DNA of 39,396 nt. It comes from JANXSF01 sp043755435. GTDB lineage: Bacteria > Acidobacteriota > Terriglobia > Bryobacterales > Bryobacteraceae. The DNA is taken from assembly GCA_043755435.1 (NCBI GenBank), contig JAYUSZ010000092.1, forward strand, positions 1 to 39,396, in the 5' to 3' direction. Below are positions 1 to 7,923 of the stretch, piece by piece; the stretch's first letter is position 1; the number at the start of each line of letters is the position of its first letter. The position numbers were made by a program, and so were the translations under genes. The notes under the pieces are model-generated. The model did not search any database. It was not told the origin of the DNA and saw only the letters and a list, made by a program, of their open reading frames with translations.

Positions 1-803
1 TAAGCGAACATGCGTTCGTCATTCGAGCATTCGTATACTTCCTCATCTGGACCGTTCTATCCTGGCGCCTTTGGGCGATTTCCCGCAAACAGGATGAAAC
101 AAAAGCGGCCAGTCTATGCTATTCAGCGGCAAAAGTGAGTGCGCCAGGGGTTTTCTTTTTGTTCATTTCAGCGACTTTGGCCGCCTTTGATTGGAACATG
201 TCGCTAAACCCGCATTGGTACTCAACAATCTACGGCGTCTATTGTTTAGCCGGTGGTGCCTGGGGCTTTTTCGCGATCTTGATTTGGATTTGTATGCGCT
301 TGAGAGCAAATGGAGTTTTGACGCATTCAATTACGGTTGAACATTATCATGATTTGGGTAAGTGGCAATTTGCGTTAACCGCATTTTGGGCCTACATCGC
401 CTTTTCACAATACATGCTAATTTGGTACGCCAATATGCCCGAAGAGACCATCTACTATAAAGTGAGACTCGAAGGTACTTGGCGAGTGCTAACACTTGCC
501 CTCCCGATCATCCATTTTATCTTTCCCTTCTTTTTGCTGATAGCCCGACCGGCAAAACGGACTCTTGGCATTCTAAGTTTCATTTCGGTTTACATTCTTG
601 TCGTACACTACCTGGACGTTTATTGGATGATAATGCCGAATTACTACAAGGGCGGTATTCATTTCAGTTGGACTGATGCTGCTTCTGTGCTGGCTGTTTG
701 CAGCACTTACGGTTTCTTCTTTTGGCAACGGTTGAAAGACGCACCAATTGTTCCAGAGGGTGATCCAAGACTGGCCAAGGCGTTGAGGTTCCACAATGTC
801 TAA
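1..803 (+). CDS. actF: Alternative complex III subunit ActF, C-terminal part (5' end outside window)
   Basis: Multi-pass membrane subunit of the NrfD/PsrC-like family in alternative complex III, which oxidises quinol and passes electrons to a c-type cytochrome or directly to a terminal oxidase. The frame is open from base 3, so the GTG at 135 is internal and the N-terminal half lies upstream of the window. The visible part has several hydrophobic helices (for example VYFLIWTVLSW, then further segments between about 140 and 740), separated by short polar loops such as WRLWAISRKQD, which is typical of the C-terminal half of ActF. Its stop overlaps the start of the next gene at 796. The SCO and caa3 oxidase genes downstream match the usual alternative complex III gene order. 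The family call rests on that context plus the hydrophobic pattern. Confidence 0.8.
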   Translation, partial: SEHAFVIRAFVYFLIWTVLSWRLWAISRKQDETKAASLCYSAAKVSAPGVFFLFISATLAAFDWNMSLNPHWYSTIYGVYCLAGGAWGFFAILIWICMRLRANGVLTHSITVEHYHDLGKWQFALTAFWAYIAFSQYMLIWYANMPEETIYYKVRLEGTWRVLTLALPIIHFIFPFFLLIARPAKRTLGILSFISVYILVVHYLDVYWMIMPNYYKGGIHFSWTDAASVLAVCSTYGFFFWQRLKDAPIVPEGDPRLAKALRFHNV

Positions 804-1278
804 GCAATTTGACAAACACGAGCATTTGAAGCATATTCCGCCAGGAACTCGCTTTGATGATACAGAGCCGCGCAGTGGACTTATTCTGATCGGCGCTATC
901 ATCACGATCGCAGCCATTATCGTAACTATTGGCGGAGTCTATAGTTACTACTCTTGGTACAGGGAAAAAGTTTTGTTCGAGCGGCAGCTTTCTCCAAATT
1001 CTGTGGAGCTATCCACAATTCGCTCTCAGGAAGATCAACTTTTGAATTCCTATGCCTTCGTCGAGAAGAGTAAGGATATAGTACGGCTTCCAGTGTCACG
1101 AGCAATCGATCTGATTGTTGCAGAGTCAGTGGAAGGTAAGGAAAAATACCCTGTGGCAGCGAAGGTGATCCCACCTCCCAAGGCTGACGACGTTGCGGCA
1201 CTACCTGGTTCCGCGCCTCCACCGCCACCTGTGGCCAACACTACTGCCACTGGCACCAAACCGAAGGAGACTCATTGA
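796..1278 (+). CDS. Small single-pass membrane protein of the alternative complex III/caa3 operon
   Basis: Protein of 160 residues with a charged N-terminus (about 1-27), one transmembrane helix (about residues 28-52), an extracytoplasmic stretch and a Pro/Ala-rich tail with a run of prolines near residue 140. The middle contains LLNSYAFVEKSKDIVRLPV, which resembles the 'L-x-x-Y-x-W/F-V-[DE]...VRLP[IV]-x-RA' pattern I recall from small proteins and cytochromes encoded beside SCO and cytochrome oxidase genes. The start ATG overlaps the end of actF by 8 bases, and the stop TGA overlaps the TTG start of the SCO gene. This implies coupled translation and a role in assembly or stability of the complex. 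No cofactor motif is visible and the exact role is unknown. Confidence 0.7.
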   Translation: MSKQFDKHEHLKHIPPGTRFDDTEPRSGLILIGAIITIAAIIVTIGGVYSYYSWYREKVLFERQLSPNSVELSTIRSQEDQLLNSYAFVEKSKDIVRLPVSRAIDLIVAESVEGKEKYPVAAKVIPPPKADDVAALPGSAPPPPPVANTTATGTKPKETH

Positions 1279-2084
1279 TTCGCAACCTCGTATTCCTGAT
1301 TTTCCTCGGTTGCTACGCCTCTGCTGCGGCTCCTGTAAATCCGGGCACTGTGCCGCAAGAGCTGGAAGGCGTCGGAATTGAAGAAAAGCTGGGTGCCCAA
1401 TTAGATTTGGGGTTAAAGTTCATGGGTAGCGATGGACACCTCGTTCCTCTCGGCAGCTTCTTTAAGCAAAAAGGACGACCGGTTGCACTTGTCTTTGCTT
1501 ACTATACATGCCCCATGCTTTGTTCGATGGTTCTGAATGGGGCCTCGCAGTCCTTTCGGGAACTCCCCTGGACCATTGGCAGTGAATTTGATGTTGTCAC
1601 CATAAGTATTGACCCACGTGACGACTGGCAACTTGCTGCAAAGAAAAAGTCCGTTTACCTGACCAATTATGAACGGTCTGCGAGTGGATGGAATTTTCTT
1701 GCTGATTACGCTGGGAATGCGAAGGTTCTCGCCGATCAAGTGGGATTCAAATACAAATGGGATCCAACCAAGGAACAGTATGCACATGTTGCTGGTATGT
1801 TGATCCTTACACCAGAAGGCAAGATTTCCCGCTACCTCTATGGGGTCAAATTCAAGAACAGAGATTTACGGCTCTCGCTTACCGAAGCGAGTGAGTCACG
1901 ATCGGGTGCTTCTTTTGAACGCTTCTTGCTTTACTGCTTTCACTACGACGCAAACGCACGATCGTACGTATTTTTTGCCACCAATATCATGCGAGTCGGT
2001 GGTGTAATGGTGGTTTTGATATTGGGCACGGTTCTGTGGCGCCTTTTCCGGGCCGAGAACGAACATTTGAGGACAGCACAATGA
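1275..2084 (+). CDS. SCO1/SenC-type copper chaperone
   Basis: Thioredoxin-fold protein that delivers copper to, or reduces, the CuA site of cytochrome oxidase on the outer face of the membrane. It has a signal sequence (about residues 1-18), the copper-binding CxxxC motif TCPMLC (C79, C83) and the distal histidine H171 in the YAHVAG segment. A C-terminal transmembrane helix lies at about residues 236-256. Most SCO proteins are anchored at the N-terminus, so the C-terminal anchor is worth noting, although it occurs in SCO proteins of this operon type. The start is TTG at 1275, overlapping the previous stop (TTGA) and preceded by AAGGAGA at about 5 bases. The gene ends in an ATGA overlap with coxB, placing it where CuA maturation is needed. 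Confidence 0.92.
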   Translation: MIRNLVFLIFLGCYASAAAPVNPGTVPQELEGVGIEEKLGAQLDLGLKFMGSDGHLVPLGSFFKQKGRPVALVFAYYTCPMLCSMVLNGASQSFRELPWTIGSEFDVVTISIDPRDDWQLAAKKKSVYLTNYERSASGWNFLADYAGNAKVLADQVGFKYKWDPTKEQYAHVAGMLILTPEGKISRYLYGVKFKNRDLRLSLTEASESRSGASFERFLLYCFHYDANARSYVFFATNIMRVGGVMVVLILGTVLWRLFRAENEHLRTAQ

Positions 2085-3025
2085 ACGATTGGCTTCGCGC
2101 AACTCTTCCAATTGCAGGTAGTGATCATGCTAAAGATATAGATACGTTCTATTTCTTCCTTACTTATTTGAGTATCTTTTTCTTTGTCATCATCGGCGGT
2201 TTAGCTATTTATTTTCCGATCAAGTATCGCTTGAAACCCGGTGAAACTCGGCGTTCTGCTCATATTACGGACAATTTCTTCCTAGAAATGTTGTGGACCG
2301 TCGTTCCATCCCTGCTTTGCTTCGTGCTCTTCATCTGGGGTTTCAATACCTACGTTGCTGCATTTACAGTCCCTAACGATGCTATGGAAATCCATGTTCG
2401 TGGACGCAAGTGGAACTGGACATTCGAATATCCCGACGGCATGGCCGGTGGTGGCAAATTGTATGTGCCTCTCAATAAGCCGATCAAGCTCATAATGGAT
2501 AGTGAGGATGTTCTTCACGCATTTTTTATCCCGGCGATGCGGGTTAAGCAGGATGTCATTCCTGGCCGCTACGTGTACATGACATTCACTCCAAATATTG
2601 CGGGTGAGTTCGACATTTTTTGTGCGGAATACTGTGGCAAGGATCACTCCGGAATGGGTGCGAAATTGGTTGTCATGAACGATGCCCAGTACGAAGTATT
2701 CAAGCGAGACGGACCTCCTGAGTATCTTCAAATGAACCCTATAGAGATCGGCCAGACAATCTACAAAAGCCGTGGTTGCCAGAGTTGCCACTCACTAGAT
2801 GGTTCTCGCGGAGATGGACCTTCATTCAAGGGCATCTATGGCAGAATGGAACAGTTTGCTGACGGGACCAGCGGTATGGTGGATGAAAACTATGTTCGCC
2901 AATCCGTTATGGAACCACAGGCTAAGGTTGTAAAAGGATATGAACCGGTTATGCCAACTTTTCAAGGTTCGCTTCGGCCGGTTGAAGTTAACGGTATCAT
3001 CGCATTCATAAAGAGTTTGAAGTAA
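2081..3025 (+). CDS. coxB: Cytochrome c oxidase subunit II with fused cytochrome c (caa3 type)
   Basis: Subunit II carries the CuA centre that takes electrons from cytochrome c. Here a cytochrome c domain is fused at the C-terminus, as in caa3 oxidases. Two transmembrane helices lie at about residues 22-46 and 70-92. The cupredoxin domain has CuA ligands H146, C181, E183, C185, H189 and M192 (segment FCAEYCGKDHSGM). The fused domain has a CQSCH haem site at 233-237 and a likely axial methionine, M291 in VMPTF. I take ATG 2081, which overlaps the SCO stop and has GAGGA seven bases upstream; an in-frame ATG at 2036 lies inside the SCO gene. Length 314 residues fits the fused form. Confidence 0.95.
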   Translation: MNDWLRATLPIAGSDHAKDIDTFYFFLTYLSIFFFVIIGGLAIYFPIKYRLKPGETRRSAHITDNFFLEMLWTVVPSLLCFVLFIWGFNTYVAAFTVPNDAMEIHVRGRKWNWTFEYPDGMAGGGKLYVPLNKPIKLIMDSEDVLHAFFIPAMRVKQDVIPGRYVYMTFTPNIAGEFDIFCAEYCGKDHSGMGAKLVVMNDAQYEVFKRDGPPEYLQMNPIEIGQTIYKSRGCQSCHSLDGSRGDGPSFKGIYGRMEQFADGTSGMVDENYVRQSVMEPQAKVVKGYEPVMPTFQGSLRPVEVNGIIAFIKSLK

Positions 3026-3036
3026 AGAGGAACCCT

Positions 3037-4683
3037 ATGGCAGACGTAATTCAGAAGCAGCAGGTTCATACAACAACTTCCCACCCTCGCGAGATCGACT
3101 ATCTTAGCGATGGCAACGGGATTAAGGACTGGCTTTTTACGGTCGATCACAAACGTATTGGTATCATGTACTTGTTTTTCGTACTGCTAGCCTTCTTGGC
3201 AGGTGGATTACTCGCAATGGCAGTAAGGCTCGAACTTTGGGCGCCTGGACGCACGATTATGGATGCGGAAATGTACAACCGCACCTTCACCCTGCATGGT
3301 GCCATCATGGTTTTTTTGTTTATCATTCCCTCTATTCCCGCAGCTCTTGGGAATTTCGTGATACCACTTATGCTGGGCGCGAAAGACGTGGCCTTCCCAA
3401 AACTGAATTTGGCGAGCTTCTATATTTATGTTTTCGGTGCGTGTCTGATGCTGGGAGCCATTGTCACTGGTGGCGTTGACACCGGCTGGACATTCTACAC
3501 TCCATACTCAACTACTACGAACGGATCAGTCGCTTTGACAACTATGGGCGTCTTCGTCCTGGGGTTTTCCTCCATTTTCACCGGGATGAATTTCATCGCC
3601 ACTATTCATAAACTCCGCGCACCGGGTATGGGATGGTTTGAGATGCCTCTATTTATTTGGGGCATGTATTCCACTTCCGTGATCCAAGTCTTGGCCACGC
3701 CGGTAATCGGTATTACAATGGTGCTCCTTGTTTTGGAGCGAGCCTTCGGAATCGGAATTTTTGATCCACGCATCGGCGGTGATCCCGTTCTTTTTCAGCA
3801 TTTCTTCTGGTTTTATTCTCATCCCGCCGTTTACATCATGATTCTTCCGGGCATGGCCATCATCTCTGAAGTCATTCCAACCTTTTGCCACCGAACGATT
3901 TTTGGATACCGCGGCATTGCATTCAGTTCCGTTGCAATCGCGTTGGTGAGTTTCATAGTCTGGGGCCATCATATGTTCACGAGTGGTCAATCGCAGTTGA
4001 TCAACGCAGTATTCTCATTCCTGACTTTTATCGTCGGCATCCCTTCTGGCATCAAGGTTTTTAACTGGGTTTCTACAATGTACAAGGCTCGGATTACGCT
4101 GAAAGCTCCGATGCTATATGCCATCAGCTTCCTCTTATTATTCACAATCGGTGGACTAACCGGACTTTATCTTGGGTCGCTGTCGGTTGACATACACCTT
4201 CATGACACCTATTTCGTCGTAGCTCACTTCCACTACGTGATGATGGGTGGTACGGTAATTGCCTTCTTGGCCGGACTACATTACTGGTGGCCAAAGATGT
4301 TCGGAAGGATGTACAACGAAAAGCTGGCTGCTGTCAGCTGTGCCCTTATATTTATCGGTTTCAACTTCACATTCTTCACACAGTTCGTTTTGGGAAGCCG
4401 CGGAATGCCACGCCGCTACTACAATTACTTGGACCAATTCCAACCTTTGCACCAGTTCTCCACTTTCGGATCCTGGATTCTTGGATTAGGGTTTTTTATC
4501 ATGTTGGGCTATTTATTGGCTTCGTTTCGTGGTCCCAAGAACGCTCCAGACGATCCATGGGGCGGCTCAACCATGGAATGGCAGACTCAATCGCCACCCA
4601 TCACGCATAACTTCCATGGAACCCCTGTTTTAGCCCATGCACCGTACGATTATCGTAATCTTCCTCAAGGGGAAAACAACTAA
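3037..4683 (+). CDS. coxA: Cytochrome c oxidase subunit I (haem-copper oxidase, type A2)
   Basis: Catalytic subunit that reduces oxygen at the haem a3-CuB centre and pumps protons. It has about 12 transmembrane helices over 548 residues, the usual length. Visible ligands are H87 (haem a), H262, H311 and H312 (CuB), H397 (haem a3) and H399 (haem a). The proton-channel region reads YSHPAVY (260-266) rather than GHPEVY: the glutamate at the end of the D-channel is replaced by alanine and a Tyr-Ser pair precedes the histidine. This is the established signature of type A2 oxidases such as that of Rhodothermus. The start has GAGGAA six bases upstream. The stop overlaps coxC by one base (TAATG). Confidence 0.97.
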   Translation: MADVIQKQQVHTTTSHPREIDYLSDGNGIKDWLFTVDHKRIGIMYLFFVLLAFLAGGLLAMAVRLELWAPGRTIMDAEMYNRTFTLHGAIMVFLFIIPSIPAALGNFVIPLMLGAKDVAFPKLNLASFYIYVFGACLMLGAIVTGGVDTGWTFYTPYSTTTNGSVALTTMGVFVLGFSSIFTGMNFIATIHKLRAPGMGWFEMPLFIWGMYSTSVIQVLATPVIGITMVLLVLERAFGIGIFDPRIGGDPVLFQHFFWFYSHPAVYIMILPGMAIISEVIPTFCHRTIFGYRGIAFSSVAIALVSFIVWGHHMFTSGQSQLINAVFSFLTFIVGIPSGIKVFNWVSTMYKARITLKAPMLYAISFLLLFTIGGLTGLYLGSLSVDIHLHDTYFVVAHFHYVMMGGTVIAFLAGLHYWWPKMFGRMYNEKLAAVSCALIFIGFNFTFFTQFVLGSRGMPRRYYNYLDQFQPLHQFSTFGSWILGLGFFIMLGYLLASFRGPKNAPDDPWGGSTMEWQTQSPPITHNFHGTPVLAHAPYDYRNLPQGENN

Positions 4684-5363
4684 TGAGTGTCGCCGAAAAC
4701 GTCGAACACAGCCACGGCCACAGTGCTGAACACAGCATTTATCAACAGCATCATTTCGCTACTGCTGAGCAGCAAGCCGATGCGTCCAAAATCGGAATGT
4801 GGCTATTCCTGGTTACCGAAGTACTGATCTTTGGGGGCTTGTTTGTCGGTTATGGAATGATGCAAAACAGATTTCCGGAAGCCTGGAAATCGGCTCACCA
4901 TCATCTGCAACGGGAACTCGGAGCCCTAAACACGATTGTCCTGCTCGTCTCGTCCTTCACCATGGTTATGGCGGTACAAGCTGCCAAACTGAATCGACGG
5001 AAGCAATTAATCGGAGATCTCTGGGTAACCATCATTTGCGCGCTTACATTCCTTGGTGTTAAGTATTTCGAGTACAGCCACAAATATCATGAAGGTCTCC
5101 TGCCTTTTAAGAAATTCTATAGCTACGAAGGACCGCAGGTTCCAGGCGAATTTCATTTCTTTAGTTTCTACTTCATGATGACCGGCCTTCACGGTATCCA
5201 CATCCTAGGTGGAGTCGTCGTACTTTTCTGGTTGTTAAAGCGTGCTTATGCTGGAGATTTCAGCAACGCCTACTACACACCTGTAGACTTGGTCGGTCTT
5301 TATTGGCATTTGGTCGACTTGATCTGGATCTACTTATTCCCATTGCTGTACCTGATTAGCTAG
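4683..5363 (+). CDS. coxC: Cytochrome c oxidase subunit III
   Basis: Integral membrane subunit III of the caa3 oxidase, 226 residues. A His-rich hydrophilic N-terminus of about 35 residues is followed by five apparent transmembrane helices. Family landmarks include KIGMWLFLVTEVLIFGG near the start of the first helix, the segment FMMTGLHGIHILGG in the middle and YWHLVDLIWIYLFPLLY at the end. This five-helix form is the usual bacterial length, shorter than the seven-helix mitochondrial type. It starts one base inside the coxA stop and is followed after 18 bases by the subunit IV gene, with an AGGAGG sequence spanning its own stop codon. Confidence 0.95.
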   Translation: MSVAENVEHSHGHSAEHSIYQQHHFATAEQQADASKIGMWLFLVTEVLIFGGLFVGYGMMQNRFPEAWKSAHHHLQRELGALNTIVLLVSSFTMVMAVQAAKLNRRKQLIGDLWVTIICALTFLGVKYFEYSHKYHEGLLPFKKFYSYEGPQVPGEFHFFSFYFMMTGLHGIHILGGVVVLFWLLKRAYAGDFSNAYYTPVDLVGLYWHLVDLIWIYLFPLLYLIS

Positions 5364-5381
5364 GAGGTTGACAAGAAAAAC

Positions 5382-5783
5382 ATGAGTTCCCACGCTAACC
5401 ATCACGATCACACAAAATTGTACGCTGCCACGTTGGTCGCGCTTCTAGTCCTAACCACAATTACAGTCGGTGCATCTTACATCGATTTCGGTTCAGCCAA
5501 TGTGGTTGTGGCCATGCTGATTGCTACCATCAAGGGCACCCTCGTGGCATTGATCTTTATGCACTTGAAAGACGATAAACCAGTCAATGCGGTCATTTTT
5601 ACGGGTTCACTGGTTTTCCTCGCCATCTTCTTAGGGTTTTGTCTTTTGGATGTGGAATCTCGAGATAAAGTTTGGACTGGCCACCTTACCTGGGTTGAAG
5701 AACAAGATCGCGATGAAGCAAAGAAGAAAGCAAAGGCGGATTCTCTAAAGCAACACGAAACACCTGCGGCTGCTCACCACTAA
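5382..5783 (+). CDS. Cytochrome c oxidase subunit IV (COX4-type small subunit)
   Basis: Small membrane protein of 133 residues with three hydrophobic helices (about residues 13-34, 38-62 and 70-92). Between helices two and three is FMHLKDDKPVN, the conserved loop of prokaryotic cytochrome oxidase subunit IV. The N-terminus is His-rich (HANHHDH) and the C-terminal 35 residues are highly charged and Lys/Glu-rich, presumably facing the cytoplasm. Its position right after coxC is the standard place for this subunit, which helps assemble the CuB region in related enzymes. The next gene begins immediately after the TAA stop. Confidence 0.88.
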   Translation: MSSHANHHDHTKLYAATLVALLVLTTITVGASYIDFGSANVVVAMLIATIKGTLVALIFMHLKDDKPVNAVIFTGSLVFLAIFLGFCLLDVESRDKVWTGHLTWVEEQDRDEAKKKAKADSLKQHETPAAAHH

Positions 5784-7193
5784 TTGGAAGCCGTGCGGTT
5801 ATTCTGGGCTTTTTTTCTCGCCGTCAGTAGCCTTCATTCCGCAGACTGGATCCGGCTGAAATCCGAGCACTTTGAAATTCTCAGCTCTGCTTCTGAATCG
5901 AAGAGCAACACGGTTCTTCACCAATTTGAACAGGTAGCTGGCTTTTTCCAGCAACTGAATAAAACCTCGTCAAATAATTCCATTCCTGTCCGAATCATCC
6001 TTTTTGGAAGCCAAATCGCATATATTCCTTACCGAATGAATGAGAGTGCTTCTGCCTTCTTCTACCCTGCGCCCGATGCAGACTACATCGTTCTTGTCAG
6101 CGGCTCCAACAACATTCAAAATATCGGGCTGCATGAGTATGTTCATCTGCTCATCAGCCGCTCTCATTCAAAACTGCCTTTGTGGCTGGAGGAGGGATTT
6201 GCGGATCTATTCTCCACTCTTAAGGCGGCTGACAATCAAACCGAAATCGGTGCCGTACCTTCCGGACGTGCACAGCGCCTATTCCTCGAAGAACTATTGC
6301 CTTTGCGGACGCTGATCACCACCGATCGGCATTCCTCTCTCTACAATGAAAGCTACCGCATTGGAATGTTCTATAGCCAGTCTTGGGCGCTAACACACAT
6401 GCTTCGCCTGAGTGACAATTATCGCCAAGACTTTGAAGCGTTCTTTAACCTAATCCTCGCAGGTTACCCAACAGATGAGGCCCTGCATCGGGCCTACGGT
6501 CGCAGTGTGGAACAAGTAGATGCGGATTTGCGAGCATACATCGCCAAAGGCCGTCTGCGTCTCGTGCGGGTGCCTATTAAGCTAAAAAAAGAGCGACCGA
6601 TTCTTACAAAATTGGCTGATGCCGATTTCATCGCTCAGTTATCGCTCAGTAACCTACAAATCCAGAAAGACCCTCCCAACGCATCCAAGTCATTTGAACG
6701 ATTGATGGCCGATAATCCTACAAGGCCGGAACCAGTGGCCAGCTTAGGATATCTACATGCGGCAGGCGGACATCCGGACAAGTCCATCGCACTAATGGAG
6801 CGGGCCATCAACCTGGGTTATCGTCACCCGAGGCTGTTTAAAGACTATTCCCTGCTGCAACTTGCAGCAGGCAAGAACGCGCTGTTTGTAACCTTCGCTC
6901 GCAAGCAGCTGGAATTGGATCCAGACGACGTAGAGCAGCGCCAGCGCGTCGCTGCAATTCTCTTCCAGATGACCGACTACACTCAGGCTCTATCTGAATT
7001 ACAAAAAATTGAAAAGCCGCCGCTGAATTTGGCTGCCCGCCAATACCAGGGCATCGCTCATTGCGCCATTCAACTGGGGGATTGGCCTCTGGTGAAAAAG
7101 TCACTAGACCTACTTCGCAAAGTTTCCAGGACCGCCGAGGAATCAGCAGAGGTCAAAAAAATTGAACAGGCTATCGCATTGTTCAATCCCTAA
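5784..7193 (+). CDS. Secreted HExxH peptidase-like protein with TPR repeats (DUF1570-like)
   Basis: Protein of up to 469 residues with a signal peptide (about 1-20), then an alpha/beta domain typical of DUF1570-like proteins beginning DWIRLKSEHFEILS. A zinc-peptidase motif HEYVH sits at 117-121, followed by WLEEGFAD with a likely third ligand at E136 or E137. The C-terminal half (about 280-465) is helical and reads as tetratricopeptide-type repeats, such as ASLGYLHAAGGHPDKSIALM. The start is uncertain: TTG 5784 directly follows the subunit IV stop, and GTG 5793 is an alternative with GGAAG close upstream. The gene ends 12 bases before a convergent gene. Whether it acts on the oxidase or merely rides in its operon cannot be told; peptidase activity is inferred from the motif. 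Confidence 0.75.
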   Translation: MEAVRLFWAFFLAVSSLHSADWIRLKSEHFEILSSASESKSNTVLHQFEQVAGFFQQLNKTSSNNSIPVRIILFGSQIAYIPYRMNESASAFFYPAPDADYIVLVSGSNNIQNIGLHEYVHLLISRSHSKLPLWLEEGFADLFSTLKAADNQTEIGAVPSGRAQRLFLEELLPLRTLITTDRHSSLYNESYRIGMFYSQSWALTHMLRLSDNYRQDFEAFFNLILAGYPTDEALHRAYGRSVEQVDADLRAYIAKGRLRLVRVPIKLKKERPILTKLADADFIAQLSLSNLQIQKDPPNASKSFERLMADNPTRPEPVASLGYLHAAGGHPDKSIALMERAINLGYRHPRLFKDYSLLQLAAGKNALFVTFARKQLELDPDDVEQRQRVAAILFQMTDYTQALSELQKIEKPPLNLAARQYQGIAHCAIQLGDWPLVKKSLDLLRKVSRTAEESAEVKKIEQAIALFNP

Positions 7194-7205
7194 AGAGTTT
7201 TCGTA

Positions 7206-7901
7206 CTACCAGTAGAAAGGAACTCCCGGTTCCAACTCCTGAACTTTCGTCAGACTTTTCGTTACTTCTGCCAGTGCCTGTGGCGTTCCGGTCAAGGGCG
7301 GGAAGGTTCCAAAGTGCATTGGGATTACCAATTTCGGCCGGATCATCTCGCAAGCCAACGCAGCCTCTTTGGGACTCATCGTGAACAAATCTCCAATCGG
7401 AAGAAATGCCAATTCTGGTTTGTAGAGTTTCCGAATCAATTCCATATCCGAAAACACAGTGGTGTCTCCAGCAAAGTAAGCCGTCCGCCCATCAGGAAAG
7501 CTCAACACATACCCTGCAGCTTCGCCCGCATAAGTCATCTTGCCGTCGTCATCAACAATTCCAGAACTGTGCAAAGCATGGGTCATGGTTGCAGAAATCG
7601 CCCCAATCTTCGCCGTGCCGCCTTTGTTCATTCCTGTGATGTTCTCCAAACCCTTGCCACCAAAGTAATGAGCCACTTCATAGATTGCCACAATGGCAGG
7701 CTTAAACTTCTCGGCCAACTCTGGCACACCGCCAATGTGATCGAAGTGTCCGTGCGTGATCAGAATACCATCCACCCGGTCGAACTGATAGTCCTTTGGA
7801 AACTTCGGATTTCCTTCGATCCAAGGGTCTATTACATAAACTTCGCCAGTGTCGAGGCGAAACGAAAAAGTGCCATGCCCAAGCCAGGTGATTTGAACCA
7901 T
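7206..7901 (-). CDS. UPF0173-type metallo-beta-lactamase-fold hydrolase
   Basis: Protein of 231 residues, the normal length for the UPF0173 metal-dependent hydrolases (YtkL-like). It opens with the family signature ITWLGHGTFSF. It carries the metal motif THGHFDH (H50, H52, D54, H55), a further histidine near 108-111, AGDTTVF (D146) and PMHFGTFPPL (H196), so the two-metal site looks complete. No signal peptide is present, suggesting a cytoplasmic enzyme; the substrate of the family is not settled. The ATG at 7901 has no strong ribosome-binding site. It lies 22 bases downstream of the GH3 gene on the same strand and may be co-transcribed with it. Confidence 0.92.
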   Translation of the reverse strand: MVQITWLGHGTFSFRLDTGEVYVIDPWIEGNPKFPKDYQFDRVDGILITHGHFDHIGGVPELAEKFKPAIVAIYEVAHYFGGKGLENITGMNKGGTAKIGAISATMTHALHSSGIVDDDGKMTYAGEAAGYVLSFPDGRTAYFAGDTTVFSDMELIRKLYKPELAFLPIGDLFTMSPKEAALACEMIRPKLVIPMHFGTFPPLTGTPQALAEVTKSLTKVQELEPGVPFYW

Positions 7902-7923
7902 AGCTTTTATTCTAGGGAAAGTT

